Shown piece after piece: positions 1-9,090 of a DNA stretch of 16,347 nt. Under the pieces are notes generated by a model. The model made no database searches. It had not been told where the DNA came from and worked only from the letters and a program-made list of their open reading frames with translations. Position 1 is the first letter of the stretch. Every line of letters begins with the position of its first letter. Source of the DNA: Larix sibirica (lineage: Eukaryota > Streptophyta > Pinopsida > Pinales > Pinaceae). Both the position numbers and the translations under genes were made by a program. The stretch lies in the NCBI GenBank assembly GCA_004151065.3, contig NWUY0300030927.1:1-16347 (forward strand), written 5' to 3'.

Positions 1-99
1 GTTAGGGTTTAAAGTAATTTAGTAAATCCCAACACCTTTAAATATCCATAACAGAGGATCTATCTCATCCAGAGCGTGTAATTCTGGAGCTCACTGATA

Positions 100-198
100 A
101 TGAAAACCATTGAAGAAAAAGATTTCTTGACGGAACAACAGGTAGATTCAGTCGGAACAGACGAAAGAAGAAGCCGAAGAATGGTAGAGTACAGATAA
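100..198 (+). other. Short orphan ORF, 33 codons with stop, doubtful
   Basis: The ATG at 100 opens a short frame rich in charged residues (Glu, Arg, Lys) that ends in TAA at 196-198, just before the 296-bp tandem duplication. It resembles no family I know. It could be a leading fragment of the pseudogene that resumes after the duplication, since both are hydrophilic, but nothing in the sequence joins them. Chance is equally likely for a frame this short. The rest of 1-230 shows no other feature. Confidence 0.15.
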
Positions 199-230
199 AA
201 TGCTCAGAGAAGCGCATGCATGGTGGTGGT

Positions 231-822
231 CGTGACAAGTGTCTTGGTGGTCGCACTCTGGTGTCGTCGCAAGGGCATGCAACAATGCAACAAACCATGG
301 ACTGCCTTACACTTGGTGGTCGCACTCTGGTGTCGTAGCAAGGGCGTGCAACAAACCACAGAATGTGCAACAAACCACAGAATGCAGAATGCCTTGACCT
401 TGATATGGGGTCAAATAAGGCTTCAAACATTTCATTGACCATAAAAGAATATTACAGTAAAAACTTAGGCTAAAATGCAAAAACTAATAAGAATTTGAAT
501 GGCAAAACTGATGCTAATTTATTTTCCGTGACAAGTGTCTTGGTGGTCGCACTCTGGTGTCGTCGCAAGGGCATGCAACAATGCAACAAACCATGGACTG
601 CCTTACACTTGGTGGTCGCACTCTGGTGTCGTAGCAAGGGCGTGCAACAAACCACAGAATGTGCAACAAACCACAGAATGCAGAATGCCTTGACCTTGAT
701 ATGGGGTCAAATAAGGCTTCAAACATTTCATTGACCATAAAAGAATATTACAGTAAAAACTTAGGCTAAAATGCAAAAACTAATAAGAATTTGAATGGCA
801 AAACTGATGCTAATTTATTTTC
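231..822 (+). repeat. Perfect 296-bp tandem duplication (two copies)
   Basis: Copy 1 is 231-526 and copy 2 is 527-822. By eye I find no difference between them. The next three bases after copy 2 (CGT) still match the start of the unit, so the junction lies within a few bases of TCCGT. The right part of the unit (from about 474 in copy 1 and 770 in copy 2) contains the start of a decayed reading frame that continues only from copy 2, so the duplication covers the beginning of that pseudogene. Perfect identity contrasts with the heavily mutated surroundings. It points either to a very recent duplication or gene conversion, or to an assembly artefact. Long ORFs on both strands here are by-products of the repeat and are not genes. 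Confidence 0.95.
243..383 (+). repeat. Nested short repeats inside the duplicated unit
   Basis: Within each 296-bp unit a GC-rich motif beginning CTTGGTGGTCGCACTCTGG occurs twice, 69 bp apart (243 and 312 in copy 1; 539 and 608 in copy 2). It extends about 45 bp with two or three mismatches. It is followed by a perfect 19-bp tandem repeat beginning GTGCAACAAACCAC (346-364 and 365-383, and again 296 bp later). The repeats are therefore nested at 19, 69 and 296 bp. The base composition is more GC-rich than the flanks. No function is evident. Confidence 0.85.
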
Positions 823-2171
823 CGTTCTTAATCAAAGTCATCAGCATTATTCTGTTAAAGATGAAGTGCTCCGTAATGCCATTGATGCCATGATTATTCA
901 TACTTTATGTGAGAACGAAAGTAAGATATGTCCTGATGCTATTGGTATGGTAGCCTTTCCTTAATCATATTTTGATAACCATAAGCTTGTTTATCATAAG
1001 AAGGGGTCATCTATTTCTATGGGACTCGGAAATGAGGGTCAATCCATGGATCGAGGTCAAACAAATAATGTTTTTTGAGGTGAGAATGATCATGCTGCTC
1101 AGACATTGATTGCTTTGACTCATGCCATTAATAACTCTATCTCTCTTCAAGATCAGTCATTTGATCCAAAACCAAATCATGGCAGGTCTTGTGGTAAAAT
1201 GGTCGAGTTTAGTGATATCAATATAGCAGGTAAAAATATGGCTTGAATGTTGTCTAGAAGAGCCCAAAATAGATCGTCTATGCAAGATTCAAGTGATATC
1301 ATTGATATCGATAAATTAGAGGAATCAAAGCCTCTCCCTGAAACTATTGAATTGAAACCAAAACTCATTAGTCGATCCGCTAATCATGGTTACCGATTAC
1401 CTCATATCATTGTGTCAGATCCTCGGGTTGGCAATGTAAGGCCAACACTAGATAGATTTAAGGATATCTACGATAAAATGGATTTTCCTATAAGTGCACA
1501 TACCAAGCCTTTCTACCCACATTGCCAATTTCTTCTCAAGCATAGTATGTATAAATCAGATTGTCTCCTAAATGATGCTTTATAGTTAGCATGTAAAGTT
1601 CATGATTATAAAAAGCAAATATTACAGCTAAAAGAAAAACACCAAGATGAAATCAATAAATTTAAGCAAGAATTAAAAGCTATTCAGGGCCATGCATTAA
1701 TTTACACTCCTAGGATCAACACTTATGTAGCCCCATATCTGTCCAAAAAATCCCAAGTTTGAACAGATCAATGCTTAGCATCTGTATACGTAGTTTTGTT
1801 TGTAAATTGTTATGTTTTGTAGTTAATTGATTTTATTTTCTTAATTATTTTTATTTGTAATTTTAGGTATGGATGTATATGAAGCAGTTGCAAAATATAA
1901 AATTATGCAGCTACTTCTTAATATTATTTTATTTTGTTTTAATTATTGATTTGTTATTTTTTGTTTTGCAGATATTCTGCAGCGAGAGTTTAAAGAGTGC
2001 AATTGGATTTTCTGTTTTGGTTTTTGGACAAAGTAGATACATGACAAGCAATATGGAGTTATATATTATAATATTAGTAACCAGTTTGGATCTCCCTTTA
2101 TTTTCAAACAAAATGATGAGTTGTTTAGTGAGTGTTTATCAAACTTAAATGATCTTATTGTAGGCCTATCC
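770..2171 (+). pseudogene. Unrecognised decayed protein gene, possibly with one intron
   Basis: One frame stays protein-like from 770 to about 1783 and is broken only by stops at 962 (TAA), 1076 (TGA), 1244 (TGA), 1583 (TAG) and 1760 (TGA). The longest clean piece is 112 codons at 1247-1585. The composition is hydrophilic, and 1600-1690 reads as a Lys/Glu/Gln-rich helix that could form a coiled coil. A second protein-like stretch (about 1971-2171, rich in Asn and Phe, one internal TAG) follows a T-rich tract ending TTTTGCAG at 1971. With a GT at 1784 this could be an intron of about 190 bp, but the frame across the junction is not proven. I do not recognise the family. It could be a host gene or an extra ORF of an older retroelement. 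The Ty3 5' LTR begins about 80 bp downstream, so the gene lies outside that element. Confidence 0.45.
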
Positions 2172-2249
2172 TAGAGTGTTATTTCGATGGGACATATGTA
2201 CTCATCATTTCGTTACTTTCCCTATTTTTGAGGAAGAAGTTAGCGACGG

Positions 2250-3405
2250 AACAAAATTGTAAATCACAACTCTTCCTTATAAAGAGTGTGATGGCTATGC
2301 TTTAAGTGAGGTTCTTTTTGGATGAATTAGTGTATACCTTGTTTTGAAATAACAATACAACAGTTTTTCCTGTAATATTTTATATACATGTATGTGAATG
2401 TCTTTACAGTTTTCATTTCAAATTATTGTTGATTGTTTTTTTTCTTCTTAATTGGAGTTATGACTGTGCTTTTGGCTTTGTTGTGAAGATATACTATTGT
2501 GTTTTCTTTGAATTGTCATTCGAGAAACACACATAATTTTCTTTAATATTTTACAACATTATGAAATTATATATACTTCTTTTTACATCATATAAAAGAA
2601 TTTGCCTCCATACTTGCTTGACTATGATCTGCAATGCTTTGAAGAAATTATTTTATGTTTCACATAGGAGATTTTAGATAGTGAATTGTAGATCATCGAT
2701 CTATAAAAATCTTATATTCTTATTTATGCAAAATAGAATTTGATTGGTTTTTCCTTAAGATTAACTAGGAGGATCTTGTGAGAGGTATGACTGTGTTTCT
2801 ATCTAGTTATAAAAGAATCTAAAAAATTGCTTGTTCTCTTATTTTCTTTTTATAATTGGATCTCTCTAATTAAGCATAAATTTAATTTATCATAGATGTT
2901 AATTTAAAGCTAGACTAATCTGTTCTCATTTAGATAGGATCTTGGCCAAGAAATTGCTAATTTATCATGGTATTTAATAGATTTTATTAATATATTTGTA
3001 TTATTGCTTTTTTTTAATGATTTCAAAGAAAAAACGCAAAAACAAAATTTGTTTAAATTTAGTTGATTAATTATAGATCTGATTTGAATCTCATGTATGT
3101 ATGCTAAGGTTTAAGTGAGTAGTTTCTTCAAAGTTAATATATTTTGTTTAACCTTTCTATCTATTATTTTCTATTTAAGTTCATGTCTTTCTCCGGACAT
3201 TCCGGGAAGCTCATTGTAGATTTGTATATCTTGTTTATATTTGTATGGTTAGCATATTTAGTTTTAGGATTAGTTTAGTGTTAGTTTGTTTTGATTAGAT
3301 TAGTAATTTATTTCACTAACAGATCCATTAAACCCATTGGGTACAACCATCCCAAAATACTAGGGGTTTCTAAACACCCCCGGCTCAGGTTGTCACCCCT
3401 TTGTT
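2250..3405 (+). repeat. 5' LTR of the Ty3/gypsy element
   Basis: This stretch aligns in direct orientation with 14079-15505. Shared landmarks include TTATAAAGAGTGTGATGGC (2278 and 14106), TGTATACCTTGTTTTGAAAT (2331 and 14160), GATTAACTAGGAGGA (2759 and 14867) and CTCAGGTTGT near the end (3383 and 15488). Over about 250 aligned bases (2570-2820) I count about 28 differences. Homology starts near GAAC.AAATTG (about 2250), with a possible TG start at 2258, and fades after 3403. A TATAAAA at 2591-2597 and another at 2806 could serve as the promoter TATA box; both are mutated in the 3' copy. That is a weak call. Confidence 0.9.
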
Positions 3406-3436
3406 GACTTGAGAGAAAATATATCGATCAACAAAA

Positions 3437-3454
3437 TGGCATTAGGAGGGACTC
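3437..3454 (+). promoter_or_regulatory. Candidate primer-binding site, weak
   Basis: The sequence TGGCATTAGGAGGGACT begins with TGG, as a site complementary to a tRNA 3' CCA must. It lies about 30 bp after the visible end of the 5' LTR and just before the gag start at 3465. Its start and GGGA block recall the tRNA-Asp-type site common in plant Ty3 elements, but the middle does not match and would need several changes. Position supports the call more than sequence does. Confidence 0.2.
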
Positions 3455-3464
3455 TTTGAAATTC

Positions 3465-4604
3465 ATGTCCAAACAAAACCATAAGAAACCTCCAGTTGTT
3501 AGAGCTCTCGTCAGAACCCAAAATCGCTTTAACCCTCCAGTTACATCAATTATCACAACCAACTCTCAACTAGATCCTATTTCCACATCGATTCCACAAA
3601 TTACCCGTCCTTAGAACGATTCTGCTTACACTACTCCTTCACCTACTAATCCACAATTTCAAGAACACATTGAGAGTTCACACTAGGTTCTACCCAGGAC
3701 TTAGTCCCGATTAGCGAGGAGTCGAGAACTACACGAAAGGTTAGTAAGTTGTCTTGAGACAAGACAAGATGAGCCTAATCCAATTTTTGAATCAGAATAT
3801 CATATGAATGAACCCGAGTTTCATTTTGGCGAATCTCTATCACCACTTTAACCGCAATTGATTTTTGGATCAGGTGGAACAAAGCAACCACCTTCACCAC
3901 CTAAATCTCCTTCAGATTCCCCTCGTGAAAGTTCATCTAAGGAATAATATTCAAAGGATCAAGAAGATCATCCTTTTTCTGGTTCTAATCCACCACAAGG
4001 CCCATCTTATATGGCTCATAAACAAATTCAAAACAGACCTTGGCTCAATTGAGATATAGTAAGAGTACTCGGGCCACAACATCCTTTGCCTAAGAATCCT
4101 AAAATATGGTTTATCAATCTTGATCTTGACACAAAACAACCAACAGATGGTCACATCAAAAAATTTATGTTAAACCTAAGGTTGAGAAACGTAGAACACA
4201 AGGATGTAGTCTGCAGACTATTTCATTACACCTTTGAAGGTAAGGAATCCACATGGTACTTTTCCCAACTAGCTGGTAGCATAACCTCGTGGGACCAATT
4301 TGAAAGAGCATTTTTAGAAAAAAATGGAGACAATAAAACTCCTAAAGACTTAGTCATGGAATTATCTAGGATGAAAATGGATCCGAAGGAGAAAGTCAAA
4401 GATTTCAACCAAAGATTCTTTACTTTAAAGAATAAGATTTTGGAAGATTCTATGCTAGCAGAAAATCTCCAAATTGCATATTATGTTAAATCCCTCCCTT
4501 GTGATGAGGCCATGTGGTTCAAAAGGTCCCATAAGATAACCATGCAACAAGCATTTGATGAAGCTTTCATAGTTGAGAAGGGTATAATTAGCTTGAAATA
4601 TTAA
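3465..4604 (+). pseudogene. gag: gag polyprotein remnant (retrotransposon gag domain)
   Basis: Gag forms the virus-like particle that packages element RNA. One frame runs from the ATG at 3465 to the TAA at 4602-4604, 380 codons including the stop. It has six internal stops (3612, 3684, 3702, 3849, 3945, 4050), all in the N-terminal half. That half is Pro/Ser/Gln-rich and looks disordered. The C-terminal 172 codons (4086-4604) are clean and carry the retrotrans_gag domain: the ESTWYFSQL segment followed by SITSWDQFERAFLEK, then the helix with FNQRF. No CCHC zinc knuckle is visible afterwards. The ATG at 3465 is chosen because it is the first in frame after the LTR and the frame is protein-like from there. 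Homology to plant Ty3 gag is from memory of the family. Confidence 0.85.
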
Positions 4605-5470
4605 TTCAAGACCTAAACTAATCAGCCATCAACTTCATGAAAGAAATCTGAAACTCAACCTAAACCCATTCTACTAAAAAAAATCAATATGATATTGATC
4701 TCAACAGCTTGAATAAAAATCTATGAAAAATAGCAAATGAAATTATTGATATCAGGTGGAATACCAGAGAAGGACCATCTAATATAAATTATCCTTGTTC
4801 CCTTTTAGGAAGACACCTCATAATTTTCCAGATAAACAAGTCCCTCCTATATAAGGAATAAGTTTAGAAGACTTGGGAATTCTATTTCAGGCTCTGTTCC
4901 TAGGGACTGAACTCTATTATGATGAGCAGGATGGTGAGTCTAACAGAACTGAAAATTATCAAAATAATGAAGATCAACCACCCTCTACTATAGGATACCT
5001 TTCTAAATCATTTGAATATTGGTGTGAAGATGATTGTCAAATAGTTGTTGCAAACTAGCACCCCTACAACACGTATAGCGAAGGACATCTTAACACACAA
5101 AATGCTTCTACTTCTACCCAAACCAAAAATTATGATCAAAATTTTTAAAATTAGCTAGAAACATTTAAAACATTTTCTATTTTTGATCTTGAATATGACC
5201 CCATCGAAGATTTTAAAAGACTTAGGGCTAATATTTCTTTATATGAGCTGCTTTAAATCCTTATAATTCGGCATAAACTTATTCATGAATTAACTGCAAA
5301 TCCAAAGGACAAGTTGTCTAAGGTAAGCATAATCAAATTGTTGACAAATCTATTATAATTTCCAGCAATGACAAAAATAAGCCAATTACTAATCCTGCTC
5401 GATCATGAAATAACCCTACTGTCCCCCCTTCTTATTAACATTCAAGATCTATAATAGGAATGTTCATAGC
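4605..5470 (+). pseudogene. gag-protease linker of the Ty3 polyprotein, heavily decayed
   Basis: No long frame survives, but protein-like pieces can be followed. One is a Pro-containing stretch leading into a clean 61-codon piece (4873-5058) with the LEDLGILFQALFLGTE type of sequence seen in plant Ty3 polyproteins. Another (about 5190-5255) reads YDPIEDFKRLRANISLYELL, which is the segment that usually stands shortly before the protease in this group. Stops and at least one frame change separate them. The role is structural or a linker between gag and protease. No catalytic motif is expected here. Confidence 0.6.
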
Positions 5471-5542
5471 TGCATGGTTGATTAAGGAGCTTCCTCTATA
5501 TGTTTGTAATAAAATCAATGTTGTTTTGAAACGATCTAAAAC

Positions 5543-5555
5543 CAAAGTTATTTAT
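5543..5555 (+). repeat. Target-site duplication, left copy (13 bp)
   Basis: CAAAGTTATTTAT here matches 6968-6980 exactly and brackets the Penelope-like insertion. Both copies are in the same protease reading frame (their distance, 1425, is a multiple of three), as expected for a duplication of target DNA. Confidence 0.85.
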
Positions 5556-5578
5556 GTTTTGTGCTAAGAATTCGTAGG

Positions 5579-5871
5579 GGTTATGATTGGAGTAAAGAAC
5601 TGGAGGTTGCTCTGCAGTGGAAATCAACATGGTTGTCAACATTTCGAGCACACAACTTTTTCTCTTCATCAGGACAAGGAAAGTTGTCAGGTTAAGGATG
5701 GAGTAAGATTTTACTCATAAATAAGGGTTGGACACACATATAGTGTTGATGGCAATCGATTTCCTAGTTTGCTAAATATCATTTTTTAATTATTGGGAGC
5801 TGGGTTATACTAAGTATTAAACCATCATACCTATTGATGAAATTAGGGTTTTTATTTATTTTGATAGCCTC
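5579..5871 (+). repeat. Left inverted arm of the Penelope-like element
   Basis: This stretch is the reverse complement, with moderate divergence, of 6664-6969. Matching blocks include GGAAATCAACATGGTT (about 5619), CTAGTTTGCTAAATATCATT (about 5764) and AGTATTAAACCATCAT (about 5814). Read on the minus strand, it is the end of the element's ORF (last roughly 30 codons) plus its 3' untranslated region. Confidence 0.85.
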
Positions 5872-6663
5872 TCTTATTCTTCTATTGGACTTATGACCAA
5901 TTCTTTCCAAGACCTTAGTATCTTCAATCTTGATGTGATGTTTTGTCTTTTGAGCATGCTCATCTAGAGTAGACCTCCTTGTTCTATTGTGAATAATATT
6001 CGCCTTATGTTCCTTGATCCTCGCTTTGATTGTTCTCCCATTCTCAACTATGTAGGATAATTCACAATCACATGGAATTTGGTAAAATCCTTTGTGGGTG
6101 GTGGGGATAAGATGATCCTTCATTGAGACAAGGAGATTTCTTAGATTGTTTGGAGGGATGAAGACAGTTTTAATGTTGTTATTTCTCAGGATATGGGAAA
6201 TCTTATCTGTTGTCCCCTAGATGTATGGTAGAAACACCTTATGCTCATCATCACAATTCTCTTGTTTGTCTGTTTTAATCATTTGTTGGTTATTTTCTGC
6301 TTTAATGAAATATTTTTCAATGTCCTCATCACCATATCCATTTCTATGAAATGTCACTTGTAAATGTTCTTTCTCTTGTTGGAGATGATCCTCATTTGAA
6401 ATTATTAATTCCCTTGTGATGAGAGTGTTAAGAATCCCTCTTTTCTGGATGGCGTGATGATGAGAGTTTGCATGTAAGTATTGATCTATGTGGGTATTCT
6501 TCCTATACACCCGATGTGCAATAGTGTTGTCTTCTCTTCTACTCATTAGTACATCAAGGAATGGTAAGGAGTGATATTTTTCCATTTCCATCATGAATTT
6601 AATGTTGCTCAACTAGTTGTTAAGATGCTCCATAAATTTTACCAATTCTTCTTCACCATGATC
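5779..6663 (-). pseudogene. Penelope-like reverse transcriptase C-terminus plus GIY-YIG endonuclease
   Basis: One frame runs from 6663 down to 5779 with just two stops, at 6613-6615 and 6217-6219. Both are TAG and probably former CAG. The first part has the reverse transcriptase thumb signature of Penelope-like elements: a HGEEELVKFMEHLNN segment, then LPFLDVLMSR and VYRKNTHIDQYLH. The palm with its catalytic YxDD lies upstream of the break and is missing. The second part is the GIY-YIG domain: GFY at 6090-6082, the family's Cys-x-Cys (6072-6064), YI followed by Val instead of Gly, the R-x-K-x-R-x-K-E-H run, then H-x(5)-HH. This domain nicks target DNA during insertion. The frame is surprisingly well kept compared with the Ty3 host, so the insertion is younger. 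It cannot be active. Confidence 0.88.
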
Positions 6664-6969
6664 GAGGCTATCAAAATAACTAAAAACCCTAATTGCATCA
6701 ATAGGGATGATGGTTTAATACTTAGTGGAACCTAACTCCCAATAATTGAAAAATGATATTTAGCAAACTAGGAATTCGGCTTCCATCAACAATACGGATT
6801 CCATCAACACTATGTGTGTTCCCAACCCATATTTATGAATAAAATATTACTCCATCCTTAACCCAACAACTGTCCTTGTCCCGATGAAGAACAACAGTTG
6901 CATGCTTGAAACATTGATAACCATGTTGATTTCCATCGCAAAGAAACCTCCATTTCTTTATTCCAATCA
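6664..6969 (-). repeat. Right inverted arm of the Penelope-like element
   Basis: An inverted copy of the left arm. On the plus strand its first roughly 100 bp encode the same ORF tail (GAG GCT ATC AAA and so on, with a stop where the other arm has Gln), followed by the untranslated region. It includes a short internal duplication around 6781-6810 that the left arm lacks. Homology to the left arm stops exactly at GAGGCTATC (6664). Beyond that the minus-strand reading frame enters reverse transcriptase sequence. Confidence 0.85.
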
Positions 6970-6980
6970 AAGTTATTTAT
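6968..6980 (+). repeat. Target-site duplication, right copy (13 bp)
   Basis: An exact copy of 5543-5555. The protease frame resumes through it into the RSNVKVLGEL segment. Perfect identity despite the age of the surroundings is somewhat lucky but fits a 13-bp site. Confidence 0.85.
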
Positions 6981-7192
6981 TATATCGTAGCAATGTGAAA
7001 GTCTTAGGTGAATTAAAAAATGTATTAATCAGATTGTCTTCAGATCCTAGAGTCCACCAAGAAATTGACATTGTAGTCACTGACATCCTTGAATCCTATG
7101 GACTATTTTTAAGCAGGGAATGGTTGAAAAACCTTAAAGGGTACTTTTCTATGGATTGGTACCATCTCTGGTTACCAATGGATGGTTAGCTA

Positions 7193-8226
7193 AATAAAAT
7201 TCGATTCAATAGAGAGCATTACATGAAACACACGGTCACTGAAATCGATGATCCAAATGAACCATTTTTATGCAATGATTCACCTTTGAGTAATTATGGG
7301 ATTGATTCATATTTTGGGAATTTGAAAGCTGAACCTTCCCCTTTGTCAGAATCAAAACAACAATCCAAATTAGTGTCTTGCACATAAGACATTGCATCTG
7401 ATCATTCTGTAAATAATGCAAATAGTGTTAATAGAATTGATGCCAATACTAATGATGAGATTTTTTGGTCCCTCTAATTCGATGGATCTAAATCCAAAGA
7501 AGTTGTTGGGGCCGGATGCTTATTATTATATCCCACAGGTAAGAAGAGATTTATTTCTTGTAGATTAGAATTTGAATGTACCAATAATATAGAAGAATAT
7601 GAATCACTAATCCAGGGTCTCAAAAAGGCCAATGATCTTGGTGTGAAAATGATAACAGTGGTTGGAGATTATGAAATAATCGTCAAGTAGGTAAAAAATT
7701 CTATCCATTGTATTTCAACCCATCTTAGAAGTTACCAACTTGAGGTATGGAAGATAATGTCAATTTTTTTAGCTTTTAATATCAGCTCGGTTCCTATTTC
7801 ATGGAATCAAGAAGCTGATCTTTTAGGTAACATAGCCTCTAGATTGATCCCTACTCAAAATTTTTCTCCTAACTATTTTTCTATTGAACTCATTTTTAGG
7901 CCTACAATACCTGACAATGTCCCCAACTTGCATGTATTCGATGATGATCAGCATATCATTGAATTTTTACTTATGGTAGACACTTTTCAAGATGGATTAA
8001 TTGATGAAATAATACATGAAGAGAATCTTTCTATTTTTTAAGCCATCTCTGGTAATCGGTCGATTGAAAAAACATTTGATTTGGTAAATTCTACCCCTCA
8101 CTATATTGTTAGATTAGAATATGTTTATGATCTTCATGATAAATTTAAAGGGGTCGTAAATTATAAAACAAGCAGTTCCACAATGATGTATGAAACCATA
8201 ATCTAGGAACTGACACAAACCCCTAG
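7193..8226 (+). pseudogene. Extra plant/archaeal-type RNase H and connection region of pol
   Basis: The additional RNase H (about 7441-7880) reads FDGSKSK (first catalytic Asp), GAGCLLLYP, LEFECTNNIEEYESLIQGL (catalytic Glu) and VVGDYEIIVK (second Asp). It continues to a W-N-Q-E-A-D-L end (last Asp). All four acidic positions are still readable. Stops at 7475 (TAA) and 7688 (TAG) fall where family members have Gln. This is the plant-type RNase H, distinct from the Ty3 RNase H found after the reverse transcriptase. Here it stands before the reverse transcriptase. The 94-codon clean piece 7757-8041 covers its end and the following linker. After the TAA at 8039 the frame decays and must change before the reverse transcriptase. 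The stretch 7193-7440 is a low-identity link from the protease. Confidence 0.8.
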
Positions 8227-9090
8227 AATATTAATCTAGGAGCAGATTGCATTGAACATGAAAAAGATTCATTCATCAAAATTTTCAAGGAATACAAGGA
8301 TGTATTCGATTGGAAATATGAGGATTTGAATAAATTTGACCCAAACGTAATTTAACATGTCATACCCATGAATGTCATACCCATGAATCCTGACGCAAAA
8401 CATTTCCAACAAAAATTAAGAAAAATGAATCCCAAATTGGAAGCTACTGTAAAGCCGGAGCTGAATAAACTATTAGCTGCAAAAATCATTTTCCCTATTC
8501 GGCACACCCATTGGGTTGTCAACTCGGTCCCCGTCAGAAAAAAGAATGGTGAAATTCGACTCTGTGTCGATTTTCACAATTTAAAAAAAGCATCCAATAA
8601 GGACAATTATCATGTTCCTCCTATCTAACAAATTTTGAAATGTGTCTCTTGTTCTAAGATGATGTTCTTGTTAGACAGGTTCTCAAGATATAACCAGGTG
8701 TTGGTTTCTCATGTTGACAAGCTGAAAACCACTTTTAGGACACCTTGGTGCAATTACACATATCGTAAAATGCTTTTTGGATTGATTAATGCTAATGCCA
8801 CGTTCCAACGAGCTATCGATATAACATTTCGTGGCTTGATTAATCAGTTTGTGGTTGTTTATTTGGACGATGTTAAAGTTTAATATAAAAAGAGAGAAGA
8901 CCAATTAGCTCACATGCAAGCTATTTTCAAACGATGTAGAAGATATAGTGTCCCTCTAAATCCTAAAAAATATGTTTTTGTATTCACTCATGGGAAGTTA
9001 CTAGGCTTTTTAATTTCGAAGCAGGGAATCATGATAGATCCCGACAAAACACAAGCCATTGCTCAACTCCCCCCCCAAACTCCAAAAAGA
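8227..9090 (+). pseudogene. rt: Ty3/gypsy reverse transcriptase remnant
   Basis: This domain copies element RNA into DNA. One frame runs through stops at 8353, 8626 and 8881. Motifs in order: a DVFDWKYEDL leader, the KIIFPIRHTHWVVNSVPVRKKNGEIRLCVDFHNL block, FLLDRFSRYNQVLV, the FRTPWCNYTYRKMLFGLINA block, FQRAI, the catalytic box VVYLDD at about 8857-8874 (both Asp kept), then LNPKK and GKLLGFLIS. The last part ends in PPQTPK. Soon after (about 9085-9095) the frame is lost by a small indel. A 15-bp in-frame tandem duplication repeats Val-Ile-Pro-Met-Asn at 8358-8387. Family level is very certain. Confidence 0.93.

Larger units (their letters stand above)
5556..6967 (-). mobile_element. Penelope-like retroelement, 5'-truncated (Dryad-type of conifers)
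   Basis: A 1412-bp insertion inside the Ty3 protease, read on the minus strand. It carries the C-terminal part of a Penelope-type reverse transcriptase joined to a GIY-YIG nuclease domain, a combination specific to Penelope-like elements. It has inverted copies of its own 3' end at both edges and a 13-bp target-site duplication. Canonical Penelope-like elements with this nuclease are typical of animals. In plants, related elements (named Dryad) are described from conifers and attributed to ancient transfer from arthropods. Assignment to Dryad is inferred from domain type and host context and needs a search. Confidence 0.88.
5471..7190 (+). pseudogene. pr: Retropepsin (aspartic protease), split by a Penelope-like insertion
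   Basis: This domain cuts the element's own polyprotein. The active-site region reads Cys-Met-Val-Asp-stop-Gly-Ala-Ser-Ser at 5471-5497, a D-x-G-A motif in which the x codon (5483-5485) is now TAA. After 5555 the Penelope-like element interrupts. The protease resumes in the same frame at 6968, running through RSNVKVLGELKNVLIRL and DIVVTDILESYGLFLSREW to a Trp-Leu-Pro ending at about 7185. These are the flap and second-half signatures of plant Ty3 proteases. Removing 5556-6980 (1425 bp, insertion plus one target duplication) restores the continuous region, which is strong evidence for the insertion boundaries. Further stops precede the insertion site. Confidence 0.8.

Noticed and set aside
1-10. 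GTTAGGGTTT resembling a plant telomere repeat
   Set aside because: A single copy of the motif with no array following it.
65-738. Several ORFs of 60-125 codons on both strands over the tandem duplication
   Set aside because: They exist because a GC-rich repeated unit is open by chance. The same peptide appears twice through the duplication, and no domain or codon signal supports them.
231-822. CRISPR-like or satellite array
   Set aside because: Only two large copies with no spacers; a simple duplication explains it.
1873-2148. 91-codon ORF on the plus strand
   Set aside because: It begins in a T-rich, intron-like stretch and is very hydrophobic. The other frame from about 1971 is more protein-like, so this is probably a shadow.
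6884-6967. The N-terminal part of the ORF 6884-7189 as part of the protease
   Set aside because: These codons belong to the edge of the Penelope-like insert. The protease proper resumes only at 6968.
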